A stretch of DNA of 64,000 nucleotides from contig NZ_JJMN01000070.1 of assembly GCF_000696385.1 (NCBI RefSeq), forward strand, positions 62,001 through 126,000. The letters are read 5' to 3'. Of this stretch, positions 28,776 to 40,104 are shown piece after piece. This stretch comes from Vibrio metoecus (GTDB taxonomy: Bacteria; Pseudomonadota; Gammaproteobacteria; Enterobacterales; Vibrionaceae). Every line of letters begins with the position of its first letter. Positions within the stretch are counted from its first letter, which is position 1. Under the pieces are notes generated by a model. That model was not told where the DNA came from, ran no database searches, and worked only from the letters and a program-made list of their open reading frames with translations. Both the position numbers and the translations under genes were made by a program.

Positions 28776-30665
28776 ATGGCAATCGAAATTTATGTACCTG
28801 ACATCGGTGCGGATGAGGTTGAAGTCACTGAGATTCTCGTCAAAGTCGGCGACAAAGTGGCTGAAGAGCAATCTCTGATCACGGTTGAAGGCGACAAAGC
28901 TTCTATGGAAGTTCCTGCGTCTCAAGCGGGTATCGTTAAAGAGATCAAAGTAGTGGCAGGTGACAAAGTGTCTACTGGCTCTCTGATCATGGTCTTTGAA
29001 GCGGAAGGTGCAGCAGCGGCTGCACCAGCTCCTGCGCCTCAAGCGGCGGCACCTGTTGCTGCGGCTCCAGCGGCCGCTGCACTGAAAGAAGTGCAAGTAC
29101 CAGACATTGGCGGTGATGAAGTTGAAGTGACTGAAATAATGGTCAAAGTTGGCGATGTGGTTGCTGAAGAGCAATCTCTGATCACCGTTGAAGGCGACAA
29201 AGCGTCAATGGAAGTACCTGCACCTTTCGCTGGTACGGTTAAAGAGATCAAAATCGCTGCGGGCGACAAAGTATCAACAGGTTCACTGATCATGGTGTTT
29301 GAAGTAGCCGGCGCTGCGCCAGTTGCAGCACCCGTTCAAGCTGCGGCACCAGCGGCAGCCGCTGCTCCAGCCGTTGCAGCACTGAAAGAAGTTCAAGTAC
29401 CTGATATCGGCGGTGACGAAGTGACCGTAACGGAAATCATGGTTAACGTGGGCGACAGCATCAGCGAAGAGCAATCTCTGATCACCGTAGAAGGCGATAA
29501 GGCTTCTATGGAAGTACCAGCACCATTTGCTGGTACTCTAAAAGAGATCAAAGTGGCTGCAGGCGATAAAGTGAAAACAGGTTCGCTGATCATGGTGTTT
29601 GAAGTTGTTGGCGCAGCGCCAGTCGCGGCACCAGTTCAAGCAGCACCAGCACCTGCGGCAGCGCCTGCTCAAGCAGCAGCTCCTGCGGCGGCTGCACCTG
29701 CAACAAGTGGTGAATTCCAAGAAAACCATGAGTACTCACACGCTTCTCCAGTCGTGCGTCGTCTGGCTCGTGAATTTGGTGTTAACCTAGCCAAAGTCAA
29801 AGGCTCTGGCCGCAAGAACCGTATCCTGAAAGAAGACGTACAGAACTACGTGAAAGAAGCGCTGAAACGTCTGGAATCTGGCGCGCAAGCGGCGGCTTCA
29901 GGTAAAGGTGATGGCGCAGCGCTGGGCTTACTGCCTTGGCCAAAAGTGGACTTCAGCAAGTTCGGTGATACCGAAGTGCAACCACTGTCTCGCATCAAGA
30001 AAATCTCTGGTGCTAACCTGCACCGTAACTGGGTGATGATCCCGCACGTGACCCAATGGGACAATGCAGACATCACTGAGCTAGAGAAATTCCGTCAAGA
30101 GCAAAACGCGATGGAAGCGAAGCGCGACACAGGTATGAAGATCACTCCGCTGGTGTTCATCATGAAAGCAGCCGCTAAAGCGCTGGAAGCTTTCCCTGCG
30201 TTCAACTCTTCTCTGTCTGACGACGGCGAAAGCTTGATCCTGAAGAAATACGTGAACATCGGTATCGCAGTGGATACACCAAATGGTCTGGTGGTTCCTG
30301 TGTTTAAAGATGTGAACAAGAAAGGTATCTACGAGCTGTCAAAAGAGCTGGCTGAAGTCTCGAAGAAAGCCCGTGGCGGTAAGCTGACTGCCGCTGACAT
30401 GCAAGGTGGCTGTTTCACTATCTCTAGCCTAGGTGGCATTGGCGGTACAGCGTTTACCCCAATCGTTAACGCACCTGAAGTGGCTATTTTGGGTGTGTCT
30501 AAGTCTGAGATGAAGCCAGTGTGGAACGGCAAAGAGTTCGCGCCACGTCTGCAGCTGCCACTGTCACTGTCTTACGATCACCGCGTGATCGACGGTGCAG
30601 AAGGTGCACGCTTCATTACTTACCTGAACGAGTGTCTAAGCGACATCCGTCGTCTGGTACTGTAA
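28776..30665 (+). CDS. aceF: Pyruvate dehydrogenase E2 (dihydrolipoyl acetyltransferase)
   Basis: AceF forms the core of the complex and passes acetyl groups to CoA. The 629-residue protein has three tandem lipoyl domains, each with the lipoylated lysine in [11 protein letters not shown], joined by Ala/Pro-rich linkers, then a peripheral subunit-binding domain ([16 protein letters not shown] near 327) and the catalytic domain with [15 protein letters not shown] near the C-terminus. ATG 28776 (after GGAAAAGTA) is chosen because it gives [11 protein letters not shown]; six more residues could be read upstream. It follows aceE. Confidence 0.97.
   Translation: MAIEIYVPDIGADEVEVTEILVKVGDKVAEEQSLITVEGDKASMEVPASQAGIVKEIKVVAGDKVSTGSLIMVFEAEGAAAAAPAPAPQAAAPVAAAPAAAALKEVQVPDIGGDEVEVTEIMVKVGDVVAEEQSLITVEGDKASMEVPAPFAGTVKEIKIAAGDKVSTGSLIMVFEVAGAAPVAAPVQAAAPAAAAAPAVAALKEVQVPDIGGDEVTVTEIMVNVGDSISEEQSLITVEGDKASMEVPAPFAGTLKEIKVAAGDKVKTGSLIMVFEVVGAAPVAAPVQAAPAPAAAPAQAAAPAAAAPATSGEFQENHEYSHASPVVRRLAREFGVNLAKVKGSGRKNRILKEDVQNYVKEALKRLESGAQAAASGKGDGAALGLLPWPKVDFSKFGDTEVQPLSRIKKISGANLHRNWVMIPHVTQWDNADITELEKFRQEQNAMEAKRDTGMKITPLVFIMKAAAKALEAFPAFNSSLSDDGESLILKKYVNIGIAVDTPNGLVVPVFKDVNKKGIYELSKELAEVSKKARGGKLTAADMQGGCFTISSLGGIGGTAFTPIVNAPEVAILGVSKSEMKPVWNGKEFAPRLQLPLSLSYDHRVIDGAEGARFITYLNECLSDIRRLVL
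28782..29610 (+). repeat. Three tandem lipoyl-domain repeats inside aceF
   Basis: Segments starting near 28785, 29085 and 29387 repeat the same domain of about 75 codons at DNA and protein level, each with the string [18 protein letters not shown] and then an Ala/Pro linker. High DNA identity between copies makes this stretch prone to recombination and to assembly error. Confidence 0.9.
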
Positions 30666-30673
30666 GCGCATTA

Positions 30674-30699
30674 TCGGGTGGCGGAAAGCCACCCGATTT
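30674..30699 (+). terminator. Hairpin after aceF
   Basis: CGGGTGGC-GGAAA-GCCACCCG is an eight-pair stem nine bases beyond the aceF stop, followed only by ATTTAATGG. It may give partial termination, leaving some readthrough into lpd. Confidence 0.65.
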
Positions 30700-30933
30700 A
30701 ATGGTTATCTCCCAATTTGACGTTGAAACTGATTTTCCGTTGAATTGTTGTCTAGCTCACAGGCTACATGGATTTACTTTTCACACCATTAACATCTCTG
30801 TAAACTGTTGCGGTCTGAAAGTAATCGTTTTACATGCTTGATTTGAAACATTCGTTTTTGATTCGTTTGTAAATAAAACAACTAGATAGAACACCCATCA
30901 GCCTGTTAGGGATATTGACTACAAGAGGTCGAA

Positions 30934-32397
30934 ATGAGCAAAGAAATTAAAGCCCAAGTCGTGGTGCTTGGTGCCGGTCCTGCTGGTTACTCCGCCGCAT
31001 TCCGCTGTGCAGACTTAGGTCTGGATACCGTCATCATCGAACGTTACAACACGCTAGGTGGTGTGTGTTTGAACGTTGGTTGTATTCCTTCTAAAGCACT
31101 GCTGCACGTGGCAAAAGTGATTGAAGAAGCCAAAGCGCTGACTGAGCACGGTATCGTGTTTGGCGAGCCAAAAACAGACATCGACAAAGTTCGTCTGTGG
31201 AAAGAAAAAGTGATCAATCAGCTGACCGGTGGTCTGGCTGGTATGGCAAAAATGCGTAAAGTGAACGTAGTCAACGGCTACGGTAAATTCACTGGCCCGA
31301 ACACTATTGAAGTGGAAGGCGAAGAGGGCAAAACTGTCGTAACTTTCGATAACGCGATCGTTGCAGCAGGTTCTCGTCCAATCAAACTGCCATTCATTCC
31401 GCATGAAGACCCACGTATTTGGGATTCAACCGATGCGCTGGAACTGAAAGAAGTGCCTGGAAAACTGCTGATCATGGGCGGCGGTATCATCGGTCTGGAA
31501 ATGGCGACCGTTTACCACTCACTGGGTTCTAAAATTGATGTGGTTGAGATGTTTGACCAACTTATCCCTGCTGCGGATAAAGATATGGTTAAAGTCTATA
31601 CCAAACGCATCAAAGATAAGTTTAACCTGATGCTGGAAACCAAAGTTACTGCAGTTGAAGCGAAAGAAGATGGTATCTACGTTTCAATGGAAGGTAAGAG
31701 CGCACCAGCACAAGCTGAGCGTTACGATGCGGTTCTGGTTGCAATTGGCCGTGTACCAAACGGTAAACTGCTGGATGCTGAGAAAGCGGGTCTGGAAGTT
31801 GACGAGCGTGGCTTTATCCGCGTGGATAAGCAAATGCGCACTAACGTTCCGCACATCTTCGCGATCGGTGACATCGTGGGTCAACCAATGCTGGCACACA
31901 AAGGCGTGCATGAAGGCCACGTAGCGGCAGAAGTGATCTCTGGTAAGAAGCACTACTTCGATCCAAAAGTGATCCCATCTATCGCTTACACTGAGCCAGA
32001 AGTGGCTTGGGTTGGTAAGACAGAAAAAGAAGCGAAAGCAGAAGGCATCAACTATGAAGTGGCGACTTTCCCATGGGCAGCTTCTGGCCGTGCGATTGCT
32101 TCTGACTGTGCAGACGGTATGACTAAGCTTATCTTCGATAAAGAGACTCACCGTGTTATCGGTGGCGCTATCGTAGGTACTAACGGTGGTGAACTGCTGG
32201 GTGAAATCGGTCTGGCGATCGAGATGGGCTGTGATGCAGAAGATATCGCACTGACCATTCACGCTCACCCAACGCTGCATGAGTCTGTGGGTCTGGCGGC
32301 TGAAGTCTTCGAAGGCACCATCACTGACCTGCCAAAACGCCAAAGCGAAAAAGAAAAAGTAATTTCTGATTCACTGGTTTGGTTAAACAGTGTTTGA
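30934..32397 (+). CDS. lpd: Dihydrolipoyl dehydrogenase (E3), last codons out of frame
   Basis: E3 reoxidises the lipoyl groups of the pyruvate and 2-oxoglutarate complexes with FAD and NAD. Motifs: FAD loop GAGPAGYSAAFRCADLG, redox disulfide GGVCLNVGCIPSKAL (Cys near 45 and 50), NAD loop GGGIIGLEMA near 185, FAD site AIGDIVGQPMLAHKG near 309 and catalytic HAHPTLHE near 446. The C-terminus reads DLPKRQSEKEK and 12 extra residues; reading AAA for the AAAA run at 32334-32337 gives DLPNAKAKKKK and a stop at 32360-32362, as in E. coli Lpd. So the true end is probably 32362. It is separated from aceF by 268 bases and probably has its own promoter. Confidence 0.95.
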   Translation: MSKEIKAQVVVLGAGPAGYSAAFRCADLGLDTVIIERYNTLGGVCLNVGCIPSKALLHVAKVIEEAKALTEHGIVFGEPKTDIDKVRLWKEKVINQLTGGLAGMAKMRKVNVVNGYGKFTGPNTIEVEGEEGKTVVTFDNAIVAAGSRPIKLPFIPHEDPRIWDSTDALELKEVPGKLLIMGGGIIGLEMATVYHSLGSKIDVVEMFDQLIPAADKDMVKVYTKRIKDKFNLMLETKVTAVEAKEDGIYVSMEGKSAPAQAERYDAVLVAIGRVPNGKLLDAEKAGLEVDERGFIRVDKQMRTNVPHIFAIGDIVGQPMLAHKGVHEGHVAAEVISGKKHYFDPKVIPSIAYTEPEVAWVGKTEKEAKAEGINYEVATFPWAASGRAIASDCADGMTKLIFDKETHRVIGGAIVGTNGGELLGEIGLAIEMGCDAEDIALTIHAHPTLHESVGLAAEVFEGTITDLPKRQSEKEKVISDSLVWLNSV

Positions 32398-32403
32398 TTG
32401 AAG

Positions 32404-32430
32404 AAACCGCTGCTTGCAGCGGGTTTTTTC
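32404..32430 (+). terminator. Terminator after lpd
   Basis: CCGCTG-CTTG-CAGCGG followed by GTTTTTTC, just beyond lpd. The base arrangement is that of an intrinsic terminator. Confidence 0.88.
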
Positions 32431-32501
32431 GTCCTTTGTATTCCCAATTGAATGCAAAGTAAGCAGTTAAACCGAGATTTAACGCGCTGGCGGATTGTTT
32501 C

Positions 32502-32530
32502 TGGACTCTGCTCACACTTCTCGCTACAAT
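32502..32530 (+). promoter_or_regulatory. Promoter of the RNase P RNA gene
   Basis: TGGACT (-35-like) and TACAAT (-10) are separated by 17 bases. The -10 ends eight bases before the expected first base of the RNA at 32538, and a GC-rich CCGCCGC discriminator, typical of stringently controlled stable RNA genes, follows it. Confidence 0.75.
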
Positions 32531-32537
32531 CCGCCGC

Positions 32538-32939
<402 letters not shown>

Positions 32940-32946
32940 ATTGCAG

Positions 32947-32980
32947 ACCCATCATAGCCTTGTGTTATGGTGGGTTTTTT
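32947..32980 (+). terminator. Terminator of rnpB
   Basis: ACCCATCATA and TATGGTGGGT pair with one wobble around the loop GCCTTGTGT, followed by TTTTTT at 32975-32980. Confidence 0.88.
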
Positions 32981-33120
32981 GCTTTTTGCTGACTCAGGTA
33001 ACAGCAAAACCATTAAACTTAGCGCAAAGTCACGTCCTGTATACGCTTATGGCTAGCGGTAGTGTCTGAAATCGGTACACTAACCCATATGACGGGCATG
33101 CCCAGCACAACGAGAAAATC

Positions 33121-34071
33121 ATGACTGCTTCTTTCCAACACATCTCTGTATTATTGAACGAATCGATTGAAGGATTGGCGATCAAGCCGGATGGTATCTA
33201 CATCGATGGCACCTTTGGCCGCGGTGGTCACAGTCGCACCATTCTCGCTCAGTTAGGACCGCAAGGTCGTCTGTACAGCATTGACCGTGATCCACAAGCG
33301 ATTGCCGAAGCGCAGAAGATTGATGATCCGCGTTTTACCATCGTCCATGGCCCTTTCTCGGGCATTGCCGAATACGCACAGCGTTATGATCTGGTGGGTA
33401 AAGTCGATGGTGTGTTGTTCGATCTCGGCGTTTCTTCACCGCAGTTGGATGATGCTGAGCGCGGTTTTAGTTTTATGAAAGATGGTCCACTCGACATGCG
33501 TATGGATCCAACCAGTGGTATGCCAGTTTCCGCGTGGTTGGCACAAGCCGACTTGGATGACATCACTTGGGTGATTCGCGAGTTTGGTGAAGATAAACAT
33601 GCGCGCAGAATAGCTAAAGCCATTGTCGAATATCGGGAAAACGAGCTCAACGAGCCCTTGACGCGTACTAGCCAGTTAGCAAAACTCATCTCCGACGCGG
33701 CGCCTAAAAGTTTCAAAGAGAAAAAGCACCCCGCAACCCGCGCTTTTCAAGCTTTTCGGATCTACATCAACAGTGAATTAGAAGAGATTGATACCGCATT
33801 GCGCGGCGCTTCTGACATTCTGGCTCCACAAGGCCGCCTGTCCGTGATCAGTTTCCATTCGCTGGAAGATCGCATGGTGAAACGCTTTATGCGTAAAGAG
33901 AGCCAAGGCCCAGAAGTGCCACACGGCCTTCCTTTGACCCAAGAGCAAATTCGTGCGCTCGGCAGTGCCAAGATGAAAACCGTGGGTAAGGCACTCAAGC
34001 CATCGGATCAAGAAGTCGAACTTAACCCGCGTTCACGCAGCTCTGTTCTGCGCGTGGCAGAAAAACTGTAG
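33121..34071 (+). CDS. rsmH: 16S rRNA (cytosine-1402-N4) methyltransferase RsmH
   Basis: RsmH (MraW) methylates C1402 of 16S rRNA. The 316-residue protein shows the AdoMet site [10 protein letters not shown] (residues 29-38), DRDPQAI near 57 and the family block [19 protein letters not shown] near 100. It is the first gene of the dcw cluster here: no mraZ lies between it and rnpB. ftsL begins nine bases after its stop. The ATG at 33121 follows CAACGAGAAAATC. Confidence 0.95.
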   Translation: MTASFQHISVLLNESIEGLAIKPDGIYIDGTFGRGGHSRTILAQLGPQGRLYSIDRDPQAIAEAQKIDDPRFTIVHGPFSGIAEYAQRYDLVGKVDGVLFDLGVSSPQLDDAERGFSFMKDGPLDMRMDPTSGMPVSAWLAQADLDDITWVIREFGEDKHARRIAKAIVEYRENELNEPLTRTSQLAKLISDAAPKSFKEKKHPATRAFQAFRIYINSELEEIDTALRGASDILAPQGRLSVISFHSLEDRMVKRFMRKESQGPEVPHGLPLTQEQIRALGSAKMKTVGKALKPSDQEVELNPRSRSSVLRVAEKL

Positions 34072-34080
34072 AGGGTTACT

Positions 34081-34401
34081 ATGCCTCGTCAGTCGCCGCC
34101 GAACCTCGCGAAGTTAATTGCCCTCGATCTACTGACGGTAGGTCGGGTGCCCTTGCTGCTTTTAGTGCTGATTTTTAGCTGCGCTATGGGCGTGGTGTTT
34201 ATGACTCACCATACCAGACAGGCGATCAGTGCTAAAGATCAAGCCTTTATGGAGCGTGAGCGGCTCGATAACGAATGGCGTAACCTGATTTTGGAAGAAA
34301 CTGCTTTGGCTGAGCACAGCCGAGTACAACAATTAGCAAGAAAAGATCTGGAGATGAAACGTCCAGATTCAGACAAAGAAGTCGTGATCAATCTTAAATG
34401 A
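34081..34401 (+). CDS. ftsL: Cell division protein FtsL
   Basis: FtsL is a small bitopic protein that forms the FtsQLB complex and activates FtsWI septal synthesis. The 106-residue product has a short cytoplasmic N-terminus, one membrane segment (VPLLLLVLIFSCAMGVVFM, about residues 23-41) and a periplasmic coiled coil rich in Glu and Arg (ERERLDNEWRNLILEE). It overlaps ftsI by four bases, so translation is coupled. Confidence 0.93.
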   Translation: MPRQSPPNLAKLIALDLLTVGRVPLLLLVLIFSCAMGVVFMTHHTRQAISAKDQAFMERERLDNEWRNLILEETALAEHSRVQQLARKDLEMKRPDSDKEVVINLK

Positions 34402-36140
34402 AGAAGAAAGCCCCAGCCAAAGCCTCCCGAGTTTCTCCCCGTGTTACCACGGCTGAGCCTGCACCTATATTTATCCGCTGGCGTTTCTATCTGCTGCTGT
34501 TTTTTGTGCTAACGGCGTTCTGCGCTTTGGTTGCACGAGTGGCTTATATCCAAATTATTGAACCTGACAATCTGATTAAAGAAGGGGATTTGCGCTCGAT
34601 TCGCGCCAAAACCTTGCAATCAGCGCGCGGCATTATTTCCGATCGTAATGGCGAAGCGTTAGCGGTGAGTGTGCCAGTCGAAGCGGTCTGGGCCGATCCT
34701 GTCGCTATTTATAAAGAAGGCGGTCTGGTTGAGAAAGACCGTTGGTATGCGCTCGCCGATGTGCTCGGACTGGATCGTCAGGAGATGATGAAGAAAATCG
34801 AGGATAACCGTTCGCGCCGCTTTATCTATCTGCAACGTCAGGTGAGCCCTGCGATGGCCAAATACATCCGTGAACTCAAATTAGCGGGGATTGGCCTAAA
34901 AGAAGAGTCACGCCGCTATTATCCCGCAGGTGAGGTGAGTGCCCACTTAGTCGGGGTGACCGGAATTGATGGCCACGGTCTTGAAGGGGTAGAGCGCAGC
35001 TTTGATAGCACCTTAACCGGTGAGTCAGGTAAAAGCGTGACGCGTAAAGATAAGTTTGGGCGAGTGGTGGAAAACATTGCCCTAGAAGAGCGTGAAGAAG
35101 GTAAGCCTATCCAGCTCACCATTGACCAGCGCTTACAAGCGATCGCTTTTCGTGCCGTGAAACAGGCGATGGCGGATTATCGTGCTACTTCTGCATCGGC
35201 AGTGATGTTGGATGTGAAAACCGGCGCGGTACTGGCGATGGTGAATGCGCCTTCTTACAACCCGAATAATCGCAACGACTGGCAAAGTTTTAAAATGCGT
35301 AACCGAGTGATCACCGATGCGTTTGAGCCCGGTTCAACGGTTAAGCCTTTTGTGGTTTTGGCGGCGCTCGCCAATGGTATCGCCGACAAAAACACCATCA
35401 TAGATACCGGAGATGGCACCATGCAGATTGGCGGTAGCCGCGTGCGTGACACCTCCAAAGTTGGCAAAGCCGATCTCACGCTGATTTTGAAAAAGTCGAG
35501 CAACATTGGTGTGGCTAAATTAGCCTTAGAAATGCCGTTAGAGGCGTTATTGGGCATGTATAGCTCGGTGGGCTTGGGCGAAATGTCTGGCTTGGATTTG
35601 GTGGGAGAGACGATCGGTATTTTCCCGAATCGCCGCCGTTGGTCACAGTTTGAAATCGCCACCTTATCGTTTGGCTATGGTTTGGCAATCACGCCTATTC
35701 AGTTGGCTCACGCCTACGCGACCTTAGGCAACCATGGTAAATACCAACCTATTCATATTATTAAAGGTGATCAACATGGCGAGACGCGCCAAGTGGTTGA
35801 TCCTAAATATGTCAATCAGGTGCTCGAAATGCTGGAAACGGTAACTCAGCCCGGCGGAACGGCAACGCGTGCAGCGGTACCGGGGTATCGAATTGCGGCC
35901 AAATCCGGTACGTCACGTAAAGCGATTGCGGGCGGTTATAGTGATGAATATTTTGCCTATACCGCAGGGGTGGCTCCGGTGAGCGACCCCAGAATTTCAC
36001 TGGTGGTCATGGTTAACGAGCCGCAAGGCGACTCTTACTATGGCGGCGCGGTGGCCGGTCCGGTTTTCTCGGAAATCATGAAAGGCGCATTACAAATCCT
36101 CAATATTGCTCCAGATGAAAACCGCTTCCAAAACAAATAA
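34398..36140 (+). CDS. ftsI: Septal peptidoglycan transpeptidase FtsI (PBP3)
   Basis: FtsI cross-links septal peptidoglycan with the glycosyltransferase FtsW and is the target of aztreonam-type beta-lactams. The 580-residue protein has a cytoplasmic tail, one membrane segment (about 28-48), the pedestal domain, and the transpeptidase motifs STVK (EPGSTVKPF near 315), SSN (KKSSNIG near 368) and KSGT (AAKSGTSRK near 502). It starts inside ftsL and ends 16 bases before the murE ATG. Confidence 0.96.
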   Translation: MKKKAPAKASRVSPRVTTAEPAPIFIRWRFYLLLFFVLTAFCALVARVAYIQIIEPDNLIKEGDLRSIRAKTLQSARGIISDRNGEALAVSVPVEAVWADPVAIYKEGGLVEKDRWYALADVLGLDRQEMMKKIEDNRSRRFIYLQRQVSPAMAKYIRELKLAGIGLKEESRRYYPAGEVSAHLVGVTGIDGHGLEGVERSFDSTLTGESGKSVTRKDKFGRVVENIALEEREEGKPIQLTIDQRLQAIAFRAVKQAMADYRATSASAVMLDVKTGAVLAMVNAPSYNPNNRNDWQSFKMRNRVITDAFEPGSTVKPFVVLAALANGIADKNTIIDTGDGTMQIGGSRVRDTSKVGKADLTLILKKSSNIGVAKLALEMPLEALLGMYSSVGLGEMSGLDLVGETIGIFPNRRRWSQFEIATLSFGYGLAITPIQLAHAYATLGNHGKYQPIHIIKGDQHGETRQVVDPKYVNQVLEMLETVTQPGGTATRAAVPGYRIAAKSGTSRKAIAGGYSDEYFAYTAGVAPVSDPRISLVVMVNEPQGDSYYGGAVAGPVFSEIMKGALQILNIAPDENRFQNK

Positions 36141-36156
36141 TAGTGTGAGACGGAAC

Positions 36157-37644
36157 ATGAACACGCATACAGCGCTCTCCAAACTGATCGCTCCTTGGTT
36201 AGAGTTGACTGACCCTAAATTGGCGTCTCTGGTCATTACTCATCTAGAACTGGATAGTCGCCAGATTAAGAGCGGTGATACCTTTGTTGCGATTCGAGGC
36301 CATGCGGTCGATGGTCGCCAATTTATTGATAAAGCCATCGCACAAGGTGCCAATCTTGTATTGGCGCAAGCCGATGCCGAACACCCCAATGGGGCGAGTG
36401 AATATCGTCAACAAGTCCCTGTGATTTACCTTGCCGATCTTGGTACACATTTGTCGGAAATGGCGGGTCGTCTATATGGTGATCATCAAAATCAACTGAT
36501 TGGCGTAACGGGTACCAATGGTAAAACCACCATCACGCAACTGATTGCTCAGTGGCTCGAATTGCTCGGCCACAAAGCCGCCGTGATGGGGACTACGGGC
36601 AATGGTTTTTTAAGTGCACTTGAGCCCGCGGCCAATACCACAGGTAACGCACTACAAATTCAGGCTACTTTACGTGATTTAGCCGAGCGCGGCGCGCAAT
36701 ATACGGCGCTGGAAACCTCGTCTCATGGTTTAGTGCAAGGGCGCGTGAAAAAGCTCCATTTTGTGGCCGGTGTCTTTTCCAATTTGAGCCGTGATCATTT
36801 GGATTATCACGGAACGATGGAGGCTTACGCCGCCGCGAAATTCTCTCTATTTAGTGAGCATGCCTGCCAAAACGCGATTATTAATGTCGATGATGCGGTC
36901 GGCGCGCAATGGGTCAAACAATTGCCGCAGGCGATCGGGGTTTCCTTAGTGACGAAACCAAACACAGCACAAGCCATCTGGGCGCGCGAAGTGGCATACG
37001 CTGAAAGCGGTATTACGCTGAACTTTGAGAGTTCGTGGGGAGAAGGCGAATTGCACGCACCACTGATTGGTGAGTTCAATGCCTGTAACTTGTTATTGGC
37101 GTTGGCAACCTTGCTCAGCTTGGGTTTTGAGAAAAGTGCACTGCTCGCCACTGCGCCAAAACTGCGTCCTGTCTTAGGACGGATGGAGCTGTTCCAACGT
37201 GAGCAAAAAGCCAAAATGGTGGTTGATTATGCGCACACGCCGGACGCTTTAGAAAAAGCACTGCGCGCGTTACGTGTGCATTGCTCGGGTCAGTTATGGG
37301 CGATTGTGGGGTGTGGCGGCGATCGTGATCGCGGTAAACGTCCGATGATGGCTGCGATTGCTGAGCAGTTTGCCGATCGCGTGATCCTGACCGATGACAA
37401 CCCACGCAGTGAGTCGCCGCAAGCGATTGTAGCGGATATGGTGGCAGGACTGACTTACCCCGAGCGCGCTCATATCGAACACCACCGTTTTCAAGCCGCG
37501 AGTTATGCGCTTCAACATGCAAGCGCACAAGACATCATCCTGCTCGCGGGTAAAGGACATGAAGATTATCAGGTGCTGGCCAACGAAACGATTCACTACT
37601 CGGATCGTGAAACCGCCCAACAGTTACTGGAGTTACAACCATGA
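36157..37644 (+). CDS. murE: UDP-MurNAc-L-Ala-D-Glu:meso-diaminopimelate ligase
   Basis: MurE adds the third residue of the stem peptide. The 495-residue product, equal in length to E. coli MurE, has the ATP loop [10 protein letters not shown] near 112-121, the carbamylated lysine region [11 protein letters not shown] near 224, and DNPR near 415, the signature for meso-diaminopimelate as substrate. ATG at 36157 follows GAGACGGAAC; earlier in-frame codons lie inside ftsI. It overlaps murF by four bases. Confidence 0.96.
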   Translation: MNTHTALSKLIAPWLELTDPKLASLVITHLELDSRQIKSGDTFVAIRGHAVDGRQFIDKAIAQGANLVLAQADAEHPNGASEYRQQVPVIYLADLGTHLSEMAGRLYGDHQNQLIGVTGTNGKTTITQLIAQWLELLGHKAAVMGTTGNGFLSALEPAANTTGNALQIQATLRDLAERGAQYTALETSSHGLVQGRVKKLHFVAGVFSNLSRDHLDYHGTMEAYAAAKFSLFSEHACQNAIINVDDAVGAQWVKQLPQAIGVSLVTKPNTAQAIWAREVAYAESGITLNFESSWGEGELHAPLIGEFNACNLLLALATLLSLGFEKSALLATAPKLRPVLGRMELFQREQKAKMVVDYAHTPDALEKALRALRVHCSGQLWAIVGCGGDRDRGKRPMMAAIAEQFADRVILTDDNPRSESPQAIVADMVAGLTYPERAHIEHHRFQAASYALQHASAQDIILLAGKGHEDYQVLANETIHYSDRETAQQLLELQP

Positions 37645-39002
37645 TTCGCGTAATGCTTTCTCAGCTCTGCTCAGTATTGAATGCTCGTTTAATTGGTGAG
37701 GATCGCGCGGTCAGTGCCGTATCGACGGACAGTCGTGCTATTCCGGCCGAAGCGCTGTTTGTTGCCTTGGTCGGTGAACGTTTTGATGCGCACGATTTTG
37801 CCTCTCAAGCGGTAACTGGTGGCGCAGTGGCGCTGTTGGTTGAGCGTGAGCTCGATGCAGAGTGTTCACAACTGGTTGTTGCCGATACCAAACAAGCCTT
37901 AGGCCAGCTTGGCTCTTGGGTGCATGCACAGTGTCAAACGCCTACGGTCGCGATCACCGGAAGCTGTGGCAAAACCACGGTCAAAGAGATGGTGGCCAGC
38001 ATTTTAAGCCAGAAAGGCCAAGTGCTTTACACACAAGGAAACTTCAATAACGACATCGGCGTTCCGCTGACTCTGCTGCGCTCAACGGCCGAAGATGATT
38101 ATGCCGTGATTGAATTGGGGGCGAATCATGTGGGTGAAATTGCCTACACCACCGCCTTGGTTAAGCCGGATGTCGCCCTAGTCAACAACGTAGCGGCAGC
38201 GCACTTAGAAGGTTTTGGCTCGATGGATGGCGTTAAACGCGCTAAAGGTGAAATCTATCAAGGGCTACAGGCGGGTGCAGTGGCGATTGTCAATTTAGAC
38301 AGCAACGGTGGTGACTACTGGAAAGCAGTACTGGCGGACAAAACCGTGAAAACATTTTCCGCTACCGATCACAATGCTGACTTTTATCCACGTGATGTGC
38401 GGTTAAATGCGCTCGGTATAGCTAGCTTTACTTTGGTTACCCCGGTTGGTGAAGTGGCTGTTGAGTTGGGCATCATGGGCCAACACAACGTGGCCAATGC
38501 GCTGGCTGCTGCGGCCTTATCTCTGGAAATGGGCGCGAGCTTGGCGGAAATTGGTCAAGGTTTAGCGCATTTATCCAAAGTGAAAGGTCGAGTGGATATG
38601 GCACAGTTGCGTGACGATATCACGCTTATTGATGACAGCTATAACGCTAGCGTGCCAGCCATGAAAGCGGCGGTGGAGCTGTTAGGCAGCTTTTCCGCTG
38701 TACGCTGGTTAATTTTGGGCAATATGGCGGAGTTGGGTGATGAAAGTCTTGCACTTCATCAGCAAGTCGGTGAACATGCTGCACCATTCGGTTTTGAGTT
38801 TGTCCTGACGTATGGCAAGGACGCAAAAGTGATCAGCGACCTTTGCCAAGGGCATCACTTTGCTACCCATCAGGACATGATGACATTTATTGAGCAGCAC
38901 ATAGAACAACAACAGGGTCGTACTCAAGTATTGTTGGTGAAAGGTGCCAACAGTGCAGGGATGAGTAAAATTGCCGCTGCTCTCAAGGAGAAATTTGCAT
39001 GA
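37641..39002 (+). CDS. murF: UDP-MurNAc-tripeptide:D-Ala-D-Ala ligase
   Basis: MurF completes the UDP-MurNAc pentapeptide. The 453-residue protein has the Mur ligase ATP loop [13 protein letters not shown] (about residues 105-117), [26 protein letters not shown] and a C-terminal VKGANSAGM. Its ATG overlaps the murE stop as ATGA, and its own stop overlaps the mraY ATG in the same way, so this part of the cluster is tightly coupled. The frame is intact. Confidence 0.96.
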   Translation: MIRVMLSQLCSVLNARLIGEDRAVSAVSTDSRAIPAEALFVALVGERFDAHDFASQAVTGGAVALLVERELDAECSQLVVADTKQALGQLGSWVHAQCQTPTVAITGSCGKTTVKEMVASILSQKGQVLYTQGNFNNDIGVPLTLLRSTAEDDYAVIELGANHVGEIAYTTALVKPDVALVNNVAAAHLEGFGSMDGVKRAKGEIYQGLQAGAVAIVNLDSNGGDYWKAVLADKTVKTFSATDHNADFYPRDVRLNALGIASFTLVTPVGEVAVELGIMGQHNVANALAAAALSLEMGASLAEIGQGLAHLSKVKGRVDMAQLRDDITLIDDSYNASVPAMKAAVELLGSFSAVRWLILGNMAELGDESLALHQQVGEHAAPFGFEFVLTYGKDAKVISDLCQGHHFATHQDMMTFIEQHIEQQQGRTQVLLVKGANSAGMSKIAAALKEKFA

Positions 39003-40081
39003 TTATTTGGCTTGCTGAACTGCTCCAGCCATATTTTTCGTTTTTCCGTCTGTTCGAATATCTCTCATTTCGCGCCATTGTCAGCATTCTGACTGCGCTT
39101 GGGATCTCGTTGTGGATGGGGCCGCGCATGATTAAGCGCCTACAAATGCTGCAGATTGGGCAAGTAGTGCGTAATGAAGGGCCTGAATCTCACTTCAGTA
39201 AACGCGGTACTCCGACCATGGGTGGGGTAATGATCCTTGCCGCGATAACCATCACTGTACTGCTGTGGGCCGACCTGACTAACCCTTATGTTTGGGCTGT
39301 GCTTGCGGTACTGCTCGGTTACGGTGCGGTCGGTTTTGTCGATGATTATCGTAAAGTGGTGCGCAAAAATACCGATGGCTTGATCGCGCGCTGGAAATAT
39401 TTTTGGCAATCTGCGATTGCTTTAGTGGTTGCGTTTGCTCTGTATGCGCACGGCCAAGATACGGCGGCAACGCAGTTAGTGGTCCCTTTCTTTAAAGATG
39501 TGATGCCACAACTGGGCTTGATGTACATTTTGCTGACCTATTTCGTGATTGTTGGTACCAGTAACGCCGTGAATTTGACCGATGGTCTGGATGGCTTGGC
39601 GATCATGCCAACCGTATTGGTTGCAGCCGGATTTGCGGCGATTGCATGGGCGACCGGTAACGTTAACTTCGCGAACTATCTGCATATCCCTTATATTCCT
39701 CACTCTTCTGAGTTGGTGGTGGTGTGTACCGCGATGGTCGGTGCCGGTTTAGGCTTTTTATGGTTTAACACCTATCCAGCCCAAGTATTTATGGGCGATG
39801 TCGGCGCGTTGGCGTTAGGTGGTGCGTTAGGTACGATTGCGGTACTGGTTCGCCAAGAATTTGTGTTGGTGATCATGGGCGGTGTATTCGTGATGGAAAC
39901 CCTGTCAGTGATTTTGCAAGTTGGTTCTTACAAACTGCGTGGACAACGTATCTTCCGTATGGCACCGATTCACCATCACTACGAATTAAAAGGCTGGCCA
40001 GAACCACGTGTGATCGTGCGTTTTTGGATCATCTCTATCGTTTTAGTATTGATTGGCTTAGCGACACTCAAAGTTCGTTAA
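38999..40081 (+). CDS. mraY: Phospho-N-acetylmuramoyl-pentapeptide transferase
   Basis: MraY transfers phospho-MurNAc-pentapeptide to undecaprenyl phosphate, making lipid I in the inner membrane. The 360-residue protein has about ten membrane segments, the catalytic aspartates in [16 protein letters not shown] (near 115-130), [13 protein letters not shown] (near 192-204) and the C-terminal histidine cluster [15 protein letters not shown] near 321. Start overlaps the murF stop; murD follows after 23 bases. Confidence 0.97.
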   Translation: MIIWLAELLQPYFSFFRLFEYLSFRAIVSILTALGISLWMGPRMIKRLQMLQIGQVVRNEGPESHFSKRGTPTMGGVMILAAITITVLLWADLTNPYVWAVLAVLLGYGAVGFVDDYRKVVRKNTDGLIARWKYFWQSAIALVVAFALYAHGQDTAATQLVVPFFKDVMPQLGLMYILLTYFVIVGTSNAVNLTDGLDGLAIMPTVLVAAGFAAIAWATGNVNFANYLHIPYIPHSSELVVVCTAMVGAGLGFLWFNTYPAQVFMGDVGALALGGALGTIAVLVRQEFVLVIMGGVFVMETLSVILQVGSYKLRGQRIFRMAPIHHHYELKGWPEPRVIVRFWIISIVLVLIGLATLKVR

Positions 40082-40104
40082 GTGGATTAAGGATGTCAAT
40101 TTCA

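Noticed and set aside
28605..29174. 189-codon antisense frame over the aceE/aceF junction
   Set aside because: It is a product of Ala- and Glu-rich codons of the lipoyl domain read backwards; low-complexity Arg/Phe/Cys translation.
28782..29610. aceF internal repeats as a mobile or duplicated element
   Set aside because: They encode the normal three lipoyl domains of E2 in this group.
31684..32343. 219-codon open frame antisense to lpd
   Set aside because: It mirrors the strongly biased codon use of lpd; the translation is rich in Phe, His and Cys with no family resemblance and no ribosome site.
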